A stretch of DNA of 64,000 nt from Nitrospirota bacterium. GTDB taxonomy: Bacteria; Nitrospirota; Thermodesulfovibrionia; UBA6902. Where the stretch lies: contig JACQZF010000004.1 in NCBI GenBank assembly GCA_016213945.1, positions 1 to 64,000 of the forward strand, in the 5' to 3' direction. The position numbers and the translations under genes are program-made. How positions within the stretch are numbered: position 1 is the stretch's first letter; the number at the start of each line of letters is the position of its first letter. Shown in pieces: positions 35,703 through 45,839 of the stretch. The notes under the pieces are model-generated. The model was given only the letters and a program-made list of their open reading frames with translations, made no database searches and was not told the DNA's origin.

Positions 35703-36581
35703 TTGAAGAACAATATCGAAAATTTTAAAAACTATTTAAAGGCAGAGATCAATGTATCCCCGCACACTATCAGGGCATACACAAAAGATTTGGAAGAGTT
35801 TCTCTCTTTTGTTGATAAAGAACCAAAAGAAATAGACAACCTTGACATCAGAAGTTTTCTTGCGGCCCTTCATCAGAGAAAGCTGAAAAAAACATCCATA
35901 GCGAGAAAGCTTGCTACAATAAGAAGCTACTTTAAATTCCTCAGCAGGGAAGGATACGTAAGGCAAAACCCGGCAAAACTCGTTGCAACACCAAAGATAC
36001 CAAAGAAACTGCCGAGGTTCCTGTCAGTTGATGAGGTCTTTTCTCTTGTTGACGCCCCCGTCGGTGAAACATTTAAGGCAACACGAGACAAGGCCGTATT
36101 TGAACTGCTTTACTCATGCGGGCTCAGGATATCCGAACTGACATCGCTGGATATGGGCGATCTCGACATAAAGGAATCGCTTATAAGGGTCAAGGGGAAA
36201 GGAAGAAAGGAAAGGATCGTCCCGGTCGGAGCAAAAGCCCTGGACTCTATAAATAACTATCTTCCTGAAAGAGTATCAGTGAAGAAAAGATCAGAAGCTC
36301 TCTTTCTCAACAGCCGCGGCGGAAGGTTGACACAGAGAAGCGTCAGCCGCCTGCTGATAGAGTACAGCAGGATGATAAACCTCATCGGACAGATAAGCCC
36401 CCATGTTTTGAGGCACACATTCGCAACTCACATGCTCCATGGAGGGGCAGACCTCAGGACGATACAGGAGCTTCTGGGCCACTCGTCCTTATCATCCACG
36501 CAAGTATATACTCATGTAGACAATGTTCATCTTGCTGAAGTCTATGACAAAGCCCATCCCCTTGCAAAGAAGAAGAGATGA
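35703..36581 (+). CDS. xerC: Tyrosine recombinase XerC/XerD
   Basis: Resolves chromosome dimers at dif. The 292 residues comprise the N-terminal SAM-like core-binding domain (about 1-90) and the catalytic domain. Catalytic residues are seen in [12 protein letters not shown] (Arg), VKGKGRKER (Lys), [12 protein letters not shown] (His-x2-Arg), [15 protein letters not shown] (His, then the Tyr nucleophile). The start is TTG at 35703 because the N-terminal domain needs it and no ATG is available. It precedes hslV and hslU in the same order as Bacillus codV-codW-codX. XerC is favoured over XerD by this context. Confidence 0.92.
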   Translation: MKNNIENFKNYLKAEINVSPHTIRAYTKDLEEFLSFVDKEPKEIDNLDIRSFLAALHQRKLKKTSIARKLATIRSYFKFLSREGYVRQNPAKLVATPKIPKKLPRFLSVDEVFSLVDAPVGETFKATRDKAVFELLYSCGLRISELTSLDMGDLDIKESLIRVKGKGRKERIVPVGAKALDSINNYLPERVSVKKRSEALFLNSRGGRLTQRSVSRLLIEYSRMINLIGQISPHVLRHTFATHMLHGGADLRTIQELLGHSSLSSTQVYTHVDNVHLAEVYDKAHPLAKKKR

Positions 36582-36615
36582 TAATATAATACGTTTTCAT
36601 TTAATGGAGATAGAA

Positions 36616-37149
36616 ATGTTTAAGGGAACAACCATACTGTGTGTAAGAAAGAAAGATAAGGTCGCAATGGGCGGCGACGGACAGGTGACCTTTGGCCAGA
36701 CCGTATTGAAACACAATGCGAAAAAGGTCAGAAAGATGTACAACGATAAGGTGCTTGCCGGCTTTGCCGGCGCTACTGCTGACGCGTTTACGCTGTTTGA
36801 GAAATTTGAGACAAAACTTGAGACTTACAGGGGCAATATCAAAAGGGCTGCTGTTGAGCTGGCAAAAGACTGGAGAACCGACAAGATTTTGAGACGGCTT
36901 GAAGCCCTTCTCATTGTCGCTGACAAAGACCACTCATTTATTATCTCAGGAACCGGTGATGTGATAGAGCCTGATGACGGCATTGCTGCAATCGGTTCAG
37001 GAGGGCCGTATGCTTTGGCAGCAGCAAAAGCGCTTATAGATAATACAAAACTGGAGCCAGGCAAGATCGTCGCAGAGGCGATGAAGATAACAGCAGATAT
37101 CTGCATATACACAAATGACTCAATCAATATAGAGGAACTTAATGGATAA
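36616..37149 (+). CDS. hslV: ATP-dependent protease subunit HslV (ClpQ)
   Basis: Threonine protease that forms the double hexamer capped by HslU. The ATG at 36616, with GGAG 6 bases upstream, gives [20 protein letters not shown]. Removal of the first residues would expose one of the Thr-Thr pair as the N-terminal nucleophile. [27 protein letters not shown] and [20 protein letters not shown] are conserved family motifs. The product is 177 residues. A longer in-frame reading from 36523 overlaps xerC and lacks family support. Confidence 0.95.
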   Translation: MFKGTTILCVRKKDKVAMGGDGQVTFGQTVLKHNAKKVRKMYNDKVLAGFAGATADAFTLFEKFETKLETYRGNIKRAAVELAKDWRTDKILRRLEALLIVADKDHSFIISGTGDVIEPDDGIAAIGSGGPYALAAAKALIDNTKLEPGKIVAEAMKITADICIYTNDSINIEELNG

Positions 37150-38500
37150 TCTCACACCTAAGAAGATAGTTGAAGAACTTGATAAGTATATAATCGGCCA
37201 GGACAAGGCGAAAAAGGCCGTGGCTATCGCCATGAGAAACCGCTGGAGAAGACAGCATCTCCCCGCAGACCTTAAGGATGAAGTGATGCCGAAAAATATC
37301 CTTATGATAGGGCCTACCGGCGTAGGAAAGACCGAGATAGCAAGAAGGCTTGCAAAGCTCGCAGACGCCCCATTTGTCAAAGTCGAGGCTTCCAAGTTCA
37401 CTGAGGTCGGATATGTAGGCAGAGATGTTGAGTCAATGGTCAGAGACCTTGCCGGATTGGGAGTCAGCATGGTAAAGGCGGAGCAGATGGAGAGCGTACA
37501 GGAAAAGGCTAAATCACTTGCTGAAGAGAGGGTGCTTGACCTCCTTCTGCCGCAGCCCAGGCCTGTTAAAAATATTCCTTCACCTGATAATATCGAATCA
37601 GAAGAAGACAAAAAAGCCCGATACAATGAAACACGCGAAAAACTGAGGGCGCAGCTGCGAGAAGGAAAGATGGATGAAAGGTATATTGATCTTGAGATCC
37701 GTGAAAAAGCAATGCCTTTCGGCGTCATCTCCAACATCGGGATGGATGACCTTGAGATAAACCTGAAAGAGATGTTAGGGAACTTCCTCCCTGAAAAACC
37801 GAAACGCAAAAAGGTGCAGGTCAAGGAAGCTCTTCAGATCATTATACAGGATGAAGCAAACAATCTCATCGATATGGACAAAGCTGTGCAGGAAGCCATA
37901 AAGAGAACCGAGCAGAACGGGATCATCTTCATAGATGAAATTGACAAGATAGCTTCTAAAGGTTCCTCTCACGGGCCTGATGTGTCGCGCGAAGGCGTGC
38001 AGAGAGACCTCCTGCCTATAGTTGAGGGCTCCACAGTAAATACAAAACACGGAGTTGTCAGGACCGACCATATACTCTTCATCGCAGCCGGAGCATTCAG
38101 CGCGGCAAAGCCCTCGGACCTTCTTCCTGAACTTCAGGGGCGGTTCCCGATAAGGGCTGAACTTGACGCGCTCGGAAAGGAAGAGTTCCTTAGAATTCTC
38201 CAGGAGCCGAAAAATGCCTTGATAAAGCAGTATATCGCTTTGATAGCGACTGAAGGCGTAAATATCAATTTCACAAAAGACGGCGTCAAAGAGATAGCAT
38301 CGATAGCCGCCATTGTCAATGAAAAAACTGAACAGATAGGCGCAAGAAGGCTTCACACCATACTTGAAAAACTTCTTGAAGAAATATCATTTAATGCCCC
38401 GGACATGGAAAAGAAAGATGTGACCATAAACGCAAAGTATGTCAAGGATAAATTAGGCGCTATCATCAAGGATGAGGACCTGAGCAGGTATATTTTGTAA
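37142..38500 (+). CDS. hslU: ATP-dependent protease ATPase subunit HslU (ClpY)
   Basis: AAA+ unfoldase that feeds substrates to HslV. Walker A is [16 protein letters not shown] near residue 58 and Walker B is [12 protein letters not shown]. The intermediate (I) domain lies between them (about residues 110-240), and the C-terminus ends DLSRYIL, the segment that docks into HslV. The 452-residue length is standard. Its ATG overlaps the end of hslV by 8 bases. Confidence 0.97.
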   Translation: MDNLTPKKIVEELDKYIIGQDKAKKAVAIAMRNRWRRQHLPADLKDEVMPKNILMIGPTGVGKTEIARRLAKLADAPFVKVEASKFTEVGYVGRDVESMVRDLAGLGVSMVKAEQMESVQEKAKSLAEERVLDLLLPQPRPVKNIPSPDNIESEEDKKARYNETREKLRAQLREGKMDERYIDLEIREKAMPFGVISNIGMDDLEINLKEMLGNFLPEKPKRKKVQVKEALQIIIQDEANNLIDMDKAVQEAIKRTEQNGIIFIDEIDKIASKGSSHGPDVSREGVQRDLLPIVEGSTVNTKHGVVRTDHILFIAAGAFSAAKPSDLLPELQGRFPIRAELDALGKEEFLRILQEPKNALIKQYIALIATEGVNINFTKDGVKEIASIAAIVNEKTEQIGARRLHTILEKLLEEISFNAPDMEKKDVTINAKYVKDKLGAIIKDEDLSRYIL

Positions 38501-38660
38501 GGTTTCCTGATACCGCTTACAATGTGAAGTGCAACAAAAACAGAATACAAGAAGAAAAATCCACTATGGTCTAACCTTATTATAGTGAGAGAACAGGACT
38601 CAGCTTTTATCTAACCAGACTTGCTAATATTGGATATCCTATATTAAGCCAACAGCATCT

Positions 38661-40526
38661 TTAAATTAATGATTTTCCTTCCATACCGTCGGAAGCCAAA
38701 CCGAAACATGCAAGCACTGTTGGAGCAATATCCATCTGGCTTGGTGTTCCATGATTTACAGTAAAGTTAGTGAGCAGGATACCTGGAACTATGGACGGAT
38801 CCACAATGTGGTCACCGCTCCACTTCTTGAGGTTGTCATCAAAGATATTATGAGGCGCACCGCCTATTGCGGTCTGCCATGAGGCCCTGTATCCATCCTC
38901 AAATCCAACAACTATGTCAGGCGCATTATTAAGCTGTCCACCTGAATAAATATCCCTGCTTCTATAAATATTTTTTATTGCCCGCCTGCCCTTCTCTTCA
39001 TCAGCAAGATTAAAAAGCTTATCTGATATCATGCCGATTATTGAGTCAGCCTCGCCGGGATCCACAATGCCCTGTTTTTCACGTCCCTTCATGTTGAGAT
39101 ATATGCTCCCGAAACCGACAGAGAACGCCTTCGTGTTCTTCCAGTCAACATGCTGAAATAAAGGGCCTCCTTCTTTGTCATCAACAGAAACCTTCTGTTT
39201 TAATTTCATAAAGCCGTTCTCCACAAGCCACGAGTTAAGGTGCACAACCCTCCTGAAGGTTGAAAATCCGTGATCTGAGAATGCGATAAACGCAGTATCT
39301 TCATCAAGTTTTTCCATTATCTTCCCGAGAATACGGTCCATTCTCCTGTAATAGTCATCAATTACATGGCTATATTTTTTTGCATAGGCTTCATCATAAA
39401 GCGGATGTTCAGGATCGATCGTTGACCAAAAAATATGCTGTATCCTGTCTGTAGTGAAAAACGCGAATGCAAAAACACCTTCCCTGAATTTCGCAAGTTC
39501 ACTCCAGAGCATCTCTTCCTGTTCATCAATTATCTCATCGCACATTGTTATAAAGGCCTCTTCATCTATCCTGCCGTCTTCAAGCGCCTTGGTATCTTCA
39601 GACATTCCAAGGGTATAGAAGAAGCCGAGATCAGCCGCAAGGCTGCGGATGTACTCATCAGGGCTGGTTATTACAAAAGCCGGATCCTTAGGATTGATTT
39701 GCACCGCTGACATGTAAAGCTCAAAATGCGGGGCTGTCCGGTTAAGATAGAATTTTACGATGCCGGAGGCTGTCTTCATGAGCCCGACCTTGAATTTAAC
39801 CTCAGCCCACTCACTCCAGACCCGGCTTTTGACCGATATCTTATTTCCGTCAATCTCGATCTCAATGCCTGACCGGTCAGGCAGGATGCTGATGGTCATT
39901 TCAGTTTTGGCGTCTTCCCTGCTGCTTAATTTTGCAACCTGCGGGCCATTAATATTGGTCTTTATCTTATTGTCAGTTACGGTTACTTTGATGACCTTTT
40001 CTATCCCCTCTTCATCTTTGGATACCTGCCTGGACGTATAAAAAGAATATTTTCCAAGCCCGCCTTTGATATCAGGAACTCCGAGCCCTGCATATAATCT
40101 GGCCTTGTTCTGTTTCGGCTGAAAAGTCACCGGCCATTTCAATACTGTAGAAGGAATTCCATTGGCGGAAGTAATATCCCAGAATGCATCGCCATGCATA
40201 ACAGGCAGGAACATCAGTTCTCTCTTCCCGAACATGTTCTTGTGGTTTGCCTTCATTATGGTCAGCTCAGGCATATAGTCCGCAACTCTGCGGCCTATGA
40301 AATCAAATATCCCGTGATACCCCGGATTACTGCCGGTTGCTATCGAAGCCCAGGCCACAGGGCTCTGTGCGGGATTGCTTGTAGCCAATGAAGAAAAAGA
40401 GCCTGAACGGCTGAGCTTTGAAAAATTCGGCAGTTCACCGCGCTCCATCAATCCGGACAAAATCCCCGGATCGAGCCCATCCATCCCGAGAAGGATGACT
40501 TTATTATATTTTGATTTTTTTATCAT
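38661..40526 (-). CDS. Alkaline phosphatase superfamily (type I phosphodiesterase) hydrolase/transferase
   Basis: A 621-residue protein of the predicted AlkP-superfamily phosphohydrolases. The N-terminal metal motif is VILLGMDGLDPGILSGLME; the nucleophile region is SNPAQSPVAWASIATGSNPG (Ser at the nucleophile position). Later metal ligands are seen in FFTTDRIQHIFW, AFSDHGFSTFRRVVHLN and a His near NFTVNHGTPSQMDIAPT. There is no signal peptide, so a cytosolic or peripheral location is possible. It follows the SGNH gene by 25 bases. A role in modifying lipid or glycan phosphoesters is inferred only from context. Confidence 0.82.
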   Translation of the reverse strand: MIKKSKYNKVILLGMDGLDPGILSGLMERGELPNFSKLSRSGSFSSLATSNPAQSPVAWASIATGSNPGYHGIFDFIGRRVADYMPELTIMKANHKNMFGKRELMFLPVMHGDAFWDITSANGIPSTVLKWPVTFQPKQNKARLYAGLGVPDIKGGLGKYSFYTSRQVSKDEEGIEKVIKVTVTDNKIKTNINGPQVAKLSSREDAKTEMTISILPDRSGIEIEIDGNKISVKSRVWSEWAEVKFKVGLMKTASGIVKFYLNRTAPHFELYMSAVQINPKDPAFVITSPDEYIRSLAADLGFFYTLGMSEDTKALEDGRIDEEAFITMCDEIIDEQEEMLWSELAKFREGVFAFAFFTTDRIQHIFWSTIDPEHPLYDEAYAKKYSHVIDDYYRRMDRILGKIMEKLDEDTAFIAFSDHGFSTFRRVVHLNSWLVENGFMKLKQKVSVDDKEGGPLFQHVDWKNTKAFSVGFGSIYLNMKGREKQGIVDPGEADSIIGMISDKLFNLADEEKGRRAIKNIYRSRDIYSGGQLNNAPDIVVGFEDGYRASWQTAIGGAPHNIFDDNLKKWSGDHIVDPSIVPGILLTNFTVNHGTPSQMDIAPTVLACFGLASDGMEGKSLI

Positions 40527-40551
40527 GCGATCAAAACTCCGGTCTATTAAT

Positions 40552-41682
40552 TTATTTCATTTGTAAGTTCAATTTATTCTGTGAAATATCCATATCCTTT
40601 ATATGCTTGTAAATAACCCCCGCCGCAATTTCGTGCCCGTAGGCATTCCAATGCCCGTCATATTTAAAATCAAATTTAACCTTGTGCTCCTTATAATCAG
40701 CCTCAAAAAACGGGTGAAGGTCTATGAAATCAATGCCATTCCGGCCGGCAGCCTCGCCGGAAATACTGTTAAGGCTCAATGCGCCATTGTTGTAAAGCTC
40801 CTTTGAATTAATTCTACTATAAATTGCTTTTCTATCTCCATCCATTATGACAAGAAGTTCTGCCCCGATATTATCACAGGCTTTCTTCATTTCAGCAAAT
40901 AAATAATTAGTAGTTATTATACTGAGGTCTTTTTCTGTGGCGATAGAGGCAACTGAAATATTAGCCTGATATTCAGCATCATTGCCCAGAAAAATATCCT
41001 TTATCCTGTTATATGGGACCTGCTGCCTGTAGGCCAGATATCTCCATGTAGCGCTTTCCCTTATCGGCATATACCAGGGCCGTATAAAGTGCTCGGGCTC
41101 TATTTCAGACACATTATTGTCCTTGATCACGATCTTCATGAAATTACTTCCGTAACTGCCTTTTAAAAACCTGTATGATTCATCAAAATCATTGTGAACA
41201 AGCACGATAATTACCATTTCAGGATGATACTTGATCACTTCCCTGCGCAGCATATGAAGATATTGGGACATGGGCGCCCCGCTTATTCCAAACCTGTAAA
41301 CCTCAAAACTATCACTCCCCAATTTATTTTCAAGTTTTTCAGCAACGCTTTCATTAGAGTTGACTGAGAACGCCTCAATATAAGAATCCCCAATAATCGC
41401 TATCCTGGATTTTCCAGGGGTCTTATTCTTATTATATGAAGCATACGTTGAGTTCCAACCGTCAGAATTAATTGTATAACCAGCAGCTATCTCATCCTTT
41501 ACCCGATATGTGCCACGCTGATTTGGTTTATACTTAACCACTCTGTTTTGGAAATCTAGTTCCGGCAGGTCAGGAGCTATCATAATGAAACGGAAGAAAA
41601 TAAATTCCAGAAAGACAAGTAGCAATAACAAGCTTGAGAGTACAAGAGCGATATTTATGATAAGATTTTTCACCCTAAACAT
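40552..41682 (-). CDS. SGNH/GDSL-family hydrolase anchored in the membrane
   Basis: A 376-residue protein. One N-terminal helix (about residues 8-30, IALVLSSLLLLLVFLEFIFF) anchors or exports it. The SGNH blocks follow: RIAIIGDSYIEAF (Ser nucleophile), RFGISGAPM, VLVHNDF, and the C-terminal DGHWNAYGHEIAA with the Asp-x2-His pair. Such proteins often add or remove O-acetyl groups on surface polysaccharides. It lies directly upstream of the AlkP gene on the same strand. Confidence 0.85.
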   Translation of the reverse strand: MFRVKNLIINIALVLSSLLLLLVFLEFIFFRFIMIAPDLPELDFQNRVVKYKPNQRGTYRVKDEIAAGYTINSDGWNSTYASYNKNKTPGKSRIAIIGDSYIEAFSVNSNESVAEKLENKLGSDSFEVYRFGISGAPMSQYLHMLRREVIKYHPEMVIIVLVHNDFDESYRFLKGSYGSNFMKIVIKDNNVSEIEPEHFIRPWYMPIRESATWRYLAYRQQVPYNRIKDIFLGNDAEYQANISVASIATEKDLSIITTNYLFAEMKKACDNIGAELLVIMDGDRKAIYSRINSKELYNNGALSLNSISGEAAGRNGIDFIDLHPFFEADYKEHKVKFDFKYDGHWNAYGHEIAAGVIYKHIKDMDISQNKLNLQMK

Positions 41683-42078
41683 TATAGAAAATAATCACAG
41701 TCTTCTTTCTAAAATATTTCTATAAGCCTTGATCGCAGTAATATATCATCAATTACAGGTGGAAACCCTCAGATTTTCACTTATAGCAACTGAAGCAGCA
41801 CCGAATCATTCAATGAGCACATTTGCATAAGGGTTGCCGAAAGTCAGATAAAGACCTATGAAAATAACAACTCCGGCTTTATGTTGATACATTAAGATAG
41901 CTTCTGTTAAAAACCTGATTACTAACTGTATGTTATATGATTTAAACATATTAAACAAGACGTTTAATATAGGACGTTTAATATAGGAAAATCGCCAGCT
42001 TCCATGGAGCAAACCAGTTAATAAGTAGAGCTTTCTGGTAAAATAAACTTCTCTATCTATAACTTTTGTTATAGGGTC
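41683..42078. other. Intergenic stretch without a supported gene; 14-bp direct tandem repeat
   Basis: About 400 AT-rich bases between two divergent genes. The only structure seen is a perfect two-unit tandem repeat, GACGTTTAATATAG, at 41959-41972 and 41973-41986. A 98-codon minus-strand reading frame crosses most of it but has no recognisable domain or ribosome site. Confidence 0.6.
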
Positions 42079-43725
42079 ATGTATATTAAGAAAATAACAC
42101 AAATCGAGTTAGATATGACAAAGAAAGGCATTTGCTTCTCCCCGCAATTCATTACAACCCTGTTAATCTTATCTATTATCACAATTTCTGTTATAGCATT
42201 TTACGACATACTTGGATATTTTTTCATTGGCAGCGGAACCCTCCCGTTAATAAACAACCATCAAATCCACTCGTTCAATGATATAAGCAGGATAATTAAC
42301 AACCCTTTCAGGAGCGGCTTTATAGAATCAGGCTGGCTCTATTACCGCCCTATGTCAACTCTCTCATTCGGTATTGATTATTTCGTATGGAAATTAAATC
42401 CGTTTGGATATCATCTCACAGATCTTGCATTACACACACTGACTGCAGTATTGGTTTTTTTCTTAGCTCGAATACTCACAAATGGAAATGTGCTGACTGC
42501 CTGGATGAGCGCGATTGTTTTCTCTATTCATCCTGTAGCAATGGAAACCTTACCTGTAATTGCCAGAAGACATAATATAATGGAAGCATTATTCCTTTTG
42601 ATTTCAATAATTATATTTTTGAAATATACCTTCTCTGTTTTGTATAAAAAACTCCTCCTTACTTTATCTCTAACCTTTTATCTACTCGCTCTTGGATCCA
42701 AGGAATCCGGTATTCTATTATTGCCGATCATATTCTTTTCCTTATTGCTTCTTGTGCAAAATACAAGTTCATTTAAAATCAAACTCAACTACATAGTTAA
42801 GAGAATGACTCCTTATCTTATTACTACATCTGTTTTTATTGCCTGGCGTTCTCATATTTTAAAAGAAATTGGAGGGAATACCAGAAAGCAACTCAATCCA
42901 GATAATGTAATGTCAATAGGCAACTCATTATTATTTATTACTAAAGATTATTTTATTAAATTATTTTACCCTTTTGATTTTTTATCATTAAGTACCAATG
43001 CAGAGTCATTGCCATTTATATCTATTGTTTTGATCTGCATCTTATTTGTATTCATTATTTACAACTATCGTAAAATCCGGCATTGTTTTATAGGCACAGC
43101 AGAAAACAAGGTAATTTTATTCTTATTGGTTTGGATGTTATTACCCCTTAGCGGATGTATTTATTTGGGGAATTCAACCAGTCATAGATGTATGTATTCA
43201 TCAATCATTCCTTTCAGTATCATTCTATCTATTCTCTTGTTCAAAAGCATTTTTTCATTAATATCAGCAAGTAAAGAATTCCGTCTCTCCGGGTCTTTCA
43301 AAGCCATTTCTTTATTCAATAACATCTTTCTATCCATTATAACCACAGGGATAGCTGTTTCTCTAATTGTTTTTTCTCCTCTTATGAAGAAATATGGCGA
43401 GTGGCAGGCTATTAGTAACATTTCCCAAACATTTCTTTACAGTCTCACTAATACTCTTCCTGGATTACCCGATGATGCAATAATCCATGTTTACAATTTC
43501 CCTTATGAGGTTTCCACTTACAGATCTAAAATCCCTCATTCTGAGGAAGTTTCAGGACTTGCAGGCTTCAGTATAAAGGCATGGATAGATTTGTTAGACC
43601 CGAATAATAAAATAGAAGTTATAAAGGAAGGAGATATAAGGCTGGAAAATGAGCCGAAAAAAATAACACTTGATATATTAAAGCGAGAAGGGAATAATTA
43701 TGATATTAATATCAAATACGACTGA
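42079..43725 (+). CDS. Polytopic GT-C-like membrane glycosyltransferase
   Basis: A 548-residue protein with about 11 hydrophobic helices. The first long periplasmic loop (SFNDISRIINNPFRSGFI, then YYRPMSTLSFGIDYFVWKLN) and VFSIHPVAMETLPVIARRHN are the pattern of PMT/GT39-like proteins (often annotated as O-mannosyl or TMTC-like transferases). These use polyprenyl-phosphate sugars. The donor and acceptor are unknown. Base composition is more AT-rich than the ilv or comM genes. The start could be the ATG at 42079 or 42115. Confidence 0.75.
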   Translation: MYIKKITQIELDMTKKGICFSPQFITTLLILSIITISVIAFYDILGYFFIGSGTLPLINNHQIHSFNDISRIINNPFRSGFIESGWLYYRPMSTLSFGIDYFVWKLNPFGYHLTDLALHTLTAVLVFFLARILTNGNVLTAWMSAIVFSIHPVAMETLPVIARRHNIMEALFLLISIIIFLKYTFSVLYKKLLLTLSLTFYLLALGSKESGILLLPIIFFSLLLLVQNTSSFKIKLNYIVKRMTPYLITTSVFIAWRSHILKEIGGNTRKQLNPDNVMSIGNSLLFITKDYFIKLFYPFDFLSLSTNAESLPFISIVLICILFVFIIYNYRKIRHCFIGTAENKVILFLLVWMLLPLSGCIYLGNSTSHRCMYSSIIPFSIILSILLFKSIFSLISASKEFRLSGSFKAISLFNNIFLSIITTGIAVSLIVFSPLMKKYGEWQAISNISQTFLYSLTNTLPGLPDDAIIHVYNFPYEVSTYRSKIPHSEEVSGLAGFSIKAWIDLLDPNNKIEVIKEGDIRLENEPKKITLDILKREGNNYDINIKYD

Positions 43726-43743
43726 GATAATTGAGGATTTTTT

Positions 43744-44433
43744 TCAATTACCGTCCTTTGTACAAACCCAAAACATAATTAGACCCATCCTATTAAAAAT
43801 CGGTACAGCTTCAAACACCCTGTTGAAAAAATCTGATATAAAAGGAATGTGTACCGGAAGAATTAACCGATGGCCTTTCTGAATTATGACCAGCTTATTA
43901 TCAAGCAAAAAGCTCTCAAGTTTTTTTGAGCTTATCCTATAATGCGGACCCTCCGGCATCTTCAACTTTAATTTTTCCGCAAGAAGCAATACAGGTTCCC
44001 AAAGCGGATTCGCCATTGAAATGATTAAGATAGCCCCTGGATGAAGGACCTGACTCAGGGCATTGATCGTTTTCTGCGGGTATTCCAGATGTTCAATCAC
44101 ATCGGATAAAAAAATATGGTCAAATCTTCTGGAGAGCAGGAAGGAACCATGTTCTTCCACTGTCCCGCTTATAAATTCAAGGCTATTTTTGTCCTTATAT
44201 TTGGATTTGGCTAAATTAATCATCTCCGGACTGACATCAATTCCAAGTCCATATGCAGCATCCAGTTCTATTAAAATATCCCCCGTGCCGCATCCGATAT
44301 CAAGTACCCTGCTGCCAGAAGGAATCAGGGTTTTATACAATTTTTTCAAATTGGAGTAATAATACCAGTTTCTTTTTTTATAATAGTCATAGTCCCTGGC
44401 TATCTGGTCAAAATGCTCGGAAATCATACTCAT
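43744..44433 (-). CDS. Class I SAM-dependent methyltransferase
   Basis: A 229-residue methyltransferase: SAM motif I VLDIGCGTGDILIELDAAYG near residue 40, then GIDVSPEMI and FDHIFLSDVIEHLEYPQ. It is paralogous to the N-terminal half of the next gene (FDQIARDYDYYKKRNWYYYS versus FDSIAKDRGKWRKRGAYYHE, and similar C-termini with VHIPFISDFFNR versus VWIPLISAFFNR). It overlaps the fusion gene by four bases. Its place in the glycan cluster suggests a sugar or lipid-carrier substrate, which is inferred. Confidence 0.87.
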   Translation of the reverse strand: MSMISEHFDQIARDYDYYKKRNWYYYSNLKKLYKTLIPSGSRVLDIGCGTGDILIELDAAYGLGIDVSPEMINLAKSKYKDKNSLEFISGTVEEHGSFLLSRRFDHIFLSDVIEHLEYPQKTINALSQVLHPGAILIISMANPLWEPVLLLAEKLKLKMPEGPHYRISSKKLESFLLDNKLVIIQKGHRLILPVHIPFISDFFNRVFEAVPIFNRMGLIMFWVCTKDGN

Positions 44434-45839
44434 ATGAATTTTATCTTCCTCATAGCAAATAAAGTCATCCTTAACAGAAGCAGGCCATGCCTGAAACGGC
44501 TTATCTGTGTGCTTCCATAAACCCTTTCGCGGTACCTGATGGGTATCTCGGCAATTTTAAGATTTAATTTTGCAGCGCCGAACAAGAGATCAAAATCACC
44601 AAAAGGGTCAAAGTCTCCAAAATACTTTCTTCCGGCGATGACTCTGTCATAATCTTCTCTCCATAGGACTTTAGTACCGCATAATGTATCCCTAATTCTC
44701 TGTTCGAGAAGATAAGTAAATGCCCTGCTGAAAAACTTGTTGCCAAGAAGGTTTAAAAATCTCATTGCTTCTTTTTCCATCTGATAAACAAGCCTTGAGC
44801 CATTGATAAACTCGCCTTTACCGGAAGCTATAGCTTCAAAAAATTTAGGGAGATCCTCAGGGGGAACAGTGAGGTCGGCATCCAGTATCATCAGGACATC
44901 ATTTTTTGCATTAGAGAAACCTTTTCTCACCGCATCACCCTTCCCTTTGCCAGCCTGAACAAATACTTTTATGTCCCTGTCTGAATACTTTTCCTTTACC
45001 CTTTGGCATTCTTCAAGAGTCCCATCACTGGAATTTCCTTCCACAAAAATGATCTCAGTATGCTTACCCATATCAGGCGTTCTTAAAACAGCCTGTTCAA
45101 TATTTCCCTTCTCATTCCTGCACGGAATTATTACTGAACATGTAACATCTTCTGAGGATTTTCTCTTCATCAAAGGCCTGGCAACAATAACTTCAGCCAA
45201 GGCAAGTTTCCAGAAAAACGGAAAGTTCCCAATGATTCTATTGAAAAATGCGGAAATAAGCGGGATCCAGACAGGAATTAAACAGCGATAGCCCTTTTTC
45301 ACCACTTCAAAGTCATTAAGAAAAAGTAAATTAGATATATCCTCTATGGGAAGCCAGTGCTGCATAAGGTGTTTCATCCTGAGTCCTGCAAACTCAGAGA
45401 ACTTCAGTAACGGCTCCCATAAATAATTGTAGTAAACTATTATCAAGCGTGTTTCAGATTTACATACTTTATGTAGCTCGTTGAGAGCTAACTGAATATC
45501 ATCAACAACGCCAATTGTTCCGTCTATCACCACGTAATCAAATTTTTCTTCAATATTAAGGGATTCAAAGTCGCCGGCCTCAAACTGCAAACCCGGGAAC
45601 TTGATTCTAGCAGTCTCAACCATACGCTGGCTTAAATCAATGCCGAGCCCCCTAACCGGCTTTAAAGCAGCGAGTGTCTCTCCCGTGCCGCAGCCTATCT
45701 CTATAACTGAAGAACCTTCAGGGATTAAAAAACGAAGATACCTTTCAAGCTCTTCATGATAGTAGGCGCCTCTCTTTCTCCATTTCCCCCTGTCTTTGGC
45801 AATGGAGTCAAAAAAATTAATTTTTTCAGCTTTATTCAA
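44430..45839 (-). CDS. Methyltransferase-glycosyltransferase family 2 fusion
   Basis: A 469-residue two-domain protein. Residues 1-215 are a class I methyltransferase (VIEIGCGTGETLAALKPVRG, FDYVVIDGTIGVVDD). Residues 230-469 are a GT2 domain of the dolichol-phosphate glucose/mannose synthase type: CSVIIPCRNEKGNIEQAVLR, MILDADLTVPPEDLPKFFEA (Asp-x-Asp) and CGTKVLWREDYDRVI. The fused product may couple sugar transfer to a polyprenyl phosphate with a methylation. It overlaps both neighbours (4 and 8 bases), so it is firmly in the operon with fcl and the single-domain methyltransferase. Confidence 0.87.
   Translation of the reverse strand: MNKAEKINFFDSIAKDRGKWRKRGAYYHEELERYLRFLIPEGSSVIEIGCGTGETLAALKPVRGLGIDLSQRMVETARIKFPGLQFEAGDFESLNIEEKFDYVVIDGTIGVVDDIQLALNELHKVCKSETRLIIVYYNYLWEPLLKFSEFAGLRMKHLMQHWLPIEDISNLLFLNDFEVVKKGYRCLIPVWIPLISAFFNRIIGNFPFFWKLALAEVIVARPLMKRKSSEDVTCSVIIPCRNEKGNIEQAVLRTPDMGKHTEIIFVEGNSSDGTLEECQRVKEKYSDRDIKVFVQAGKGKGDAVRKGFSNAKNDVLMILDADLTVPPEDLPKFFEAIASGKGEFINGSRLVYQMEKEAMRFLNLLGNKFFSRAFTYLLEQRIRDTLCGTKVLWREDYDRVIAGRKYFGDFDPFGDFDLLFGAAKLNLKIAEIPIRYRERVYGSTQISRFRHGLLLLRMTLFAMRKIKFI

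Noticed and set aside
36523-36615. Extended start for HslV
   Set aside because: The extension overlaps xerC and would hide the N-terminal Thr needed for catalysis.
41806-42102. A 98-codon minus-strand reading frame in the gap before the GT-C gene
   Set aside because: No recognisable domain, no ribosome site, overlaps the start of the plus-strand gene, and contains a tandem repeat; probably chance.
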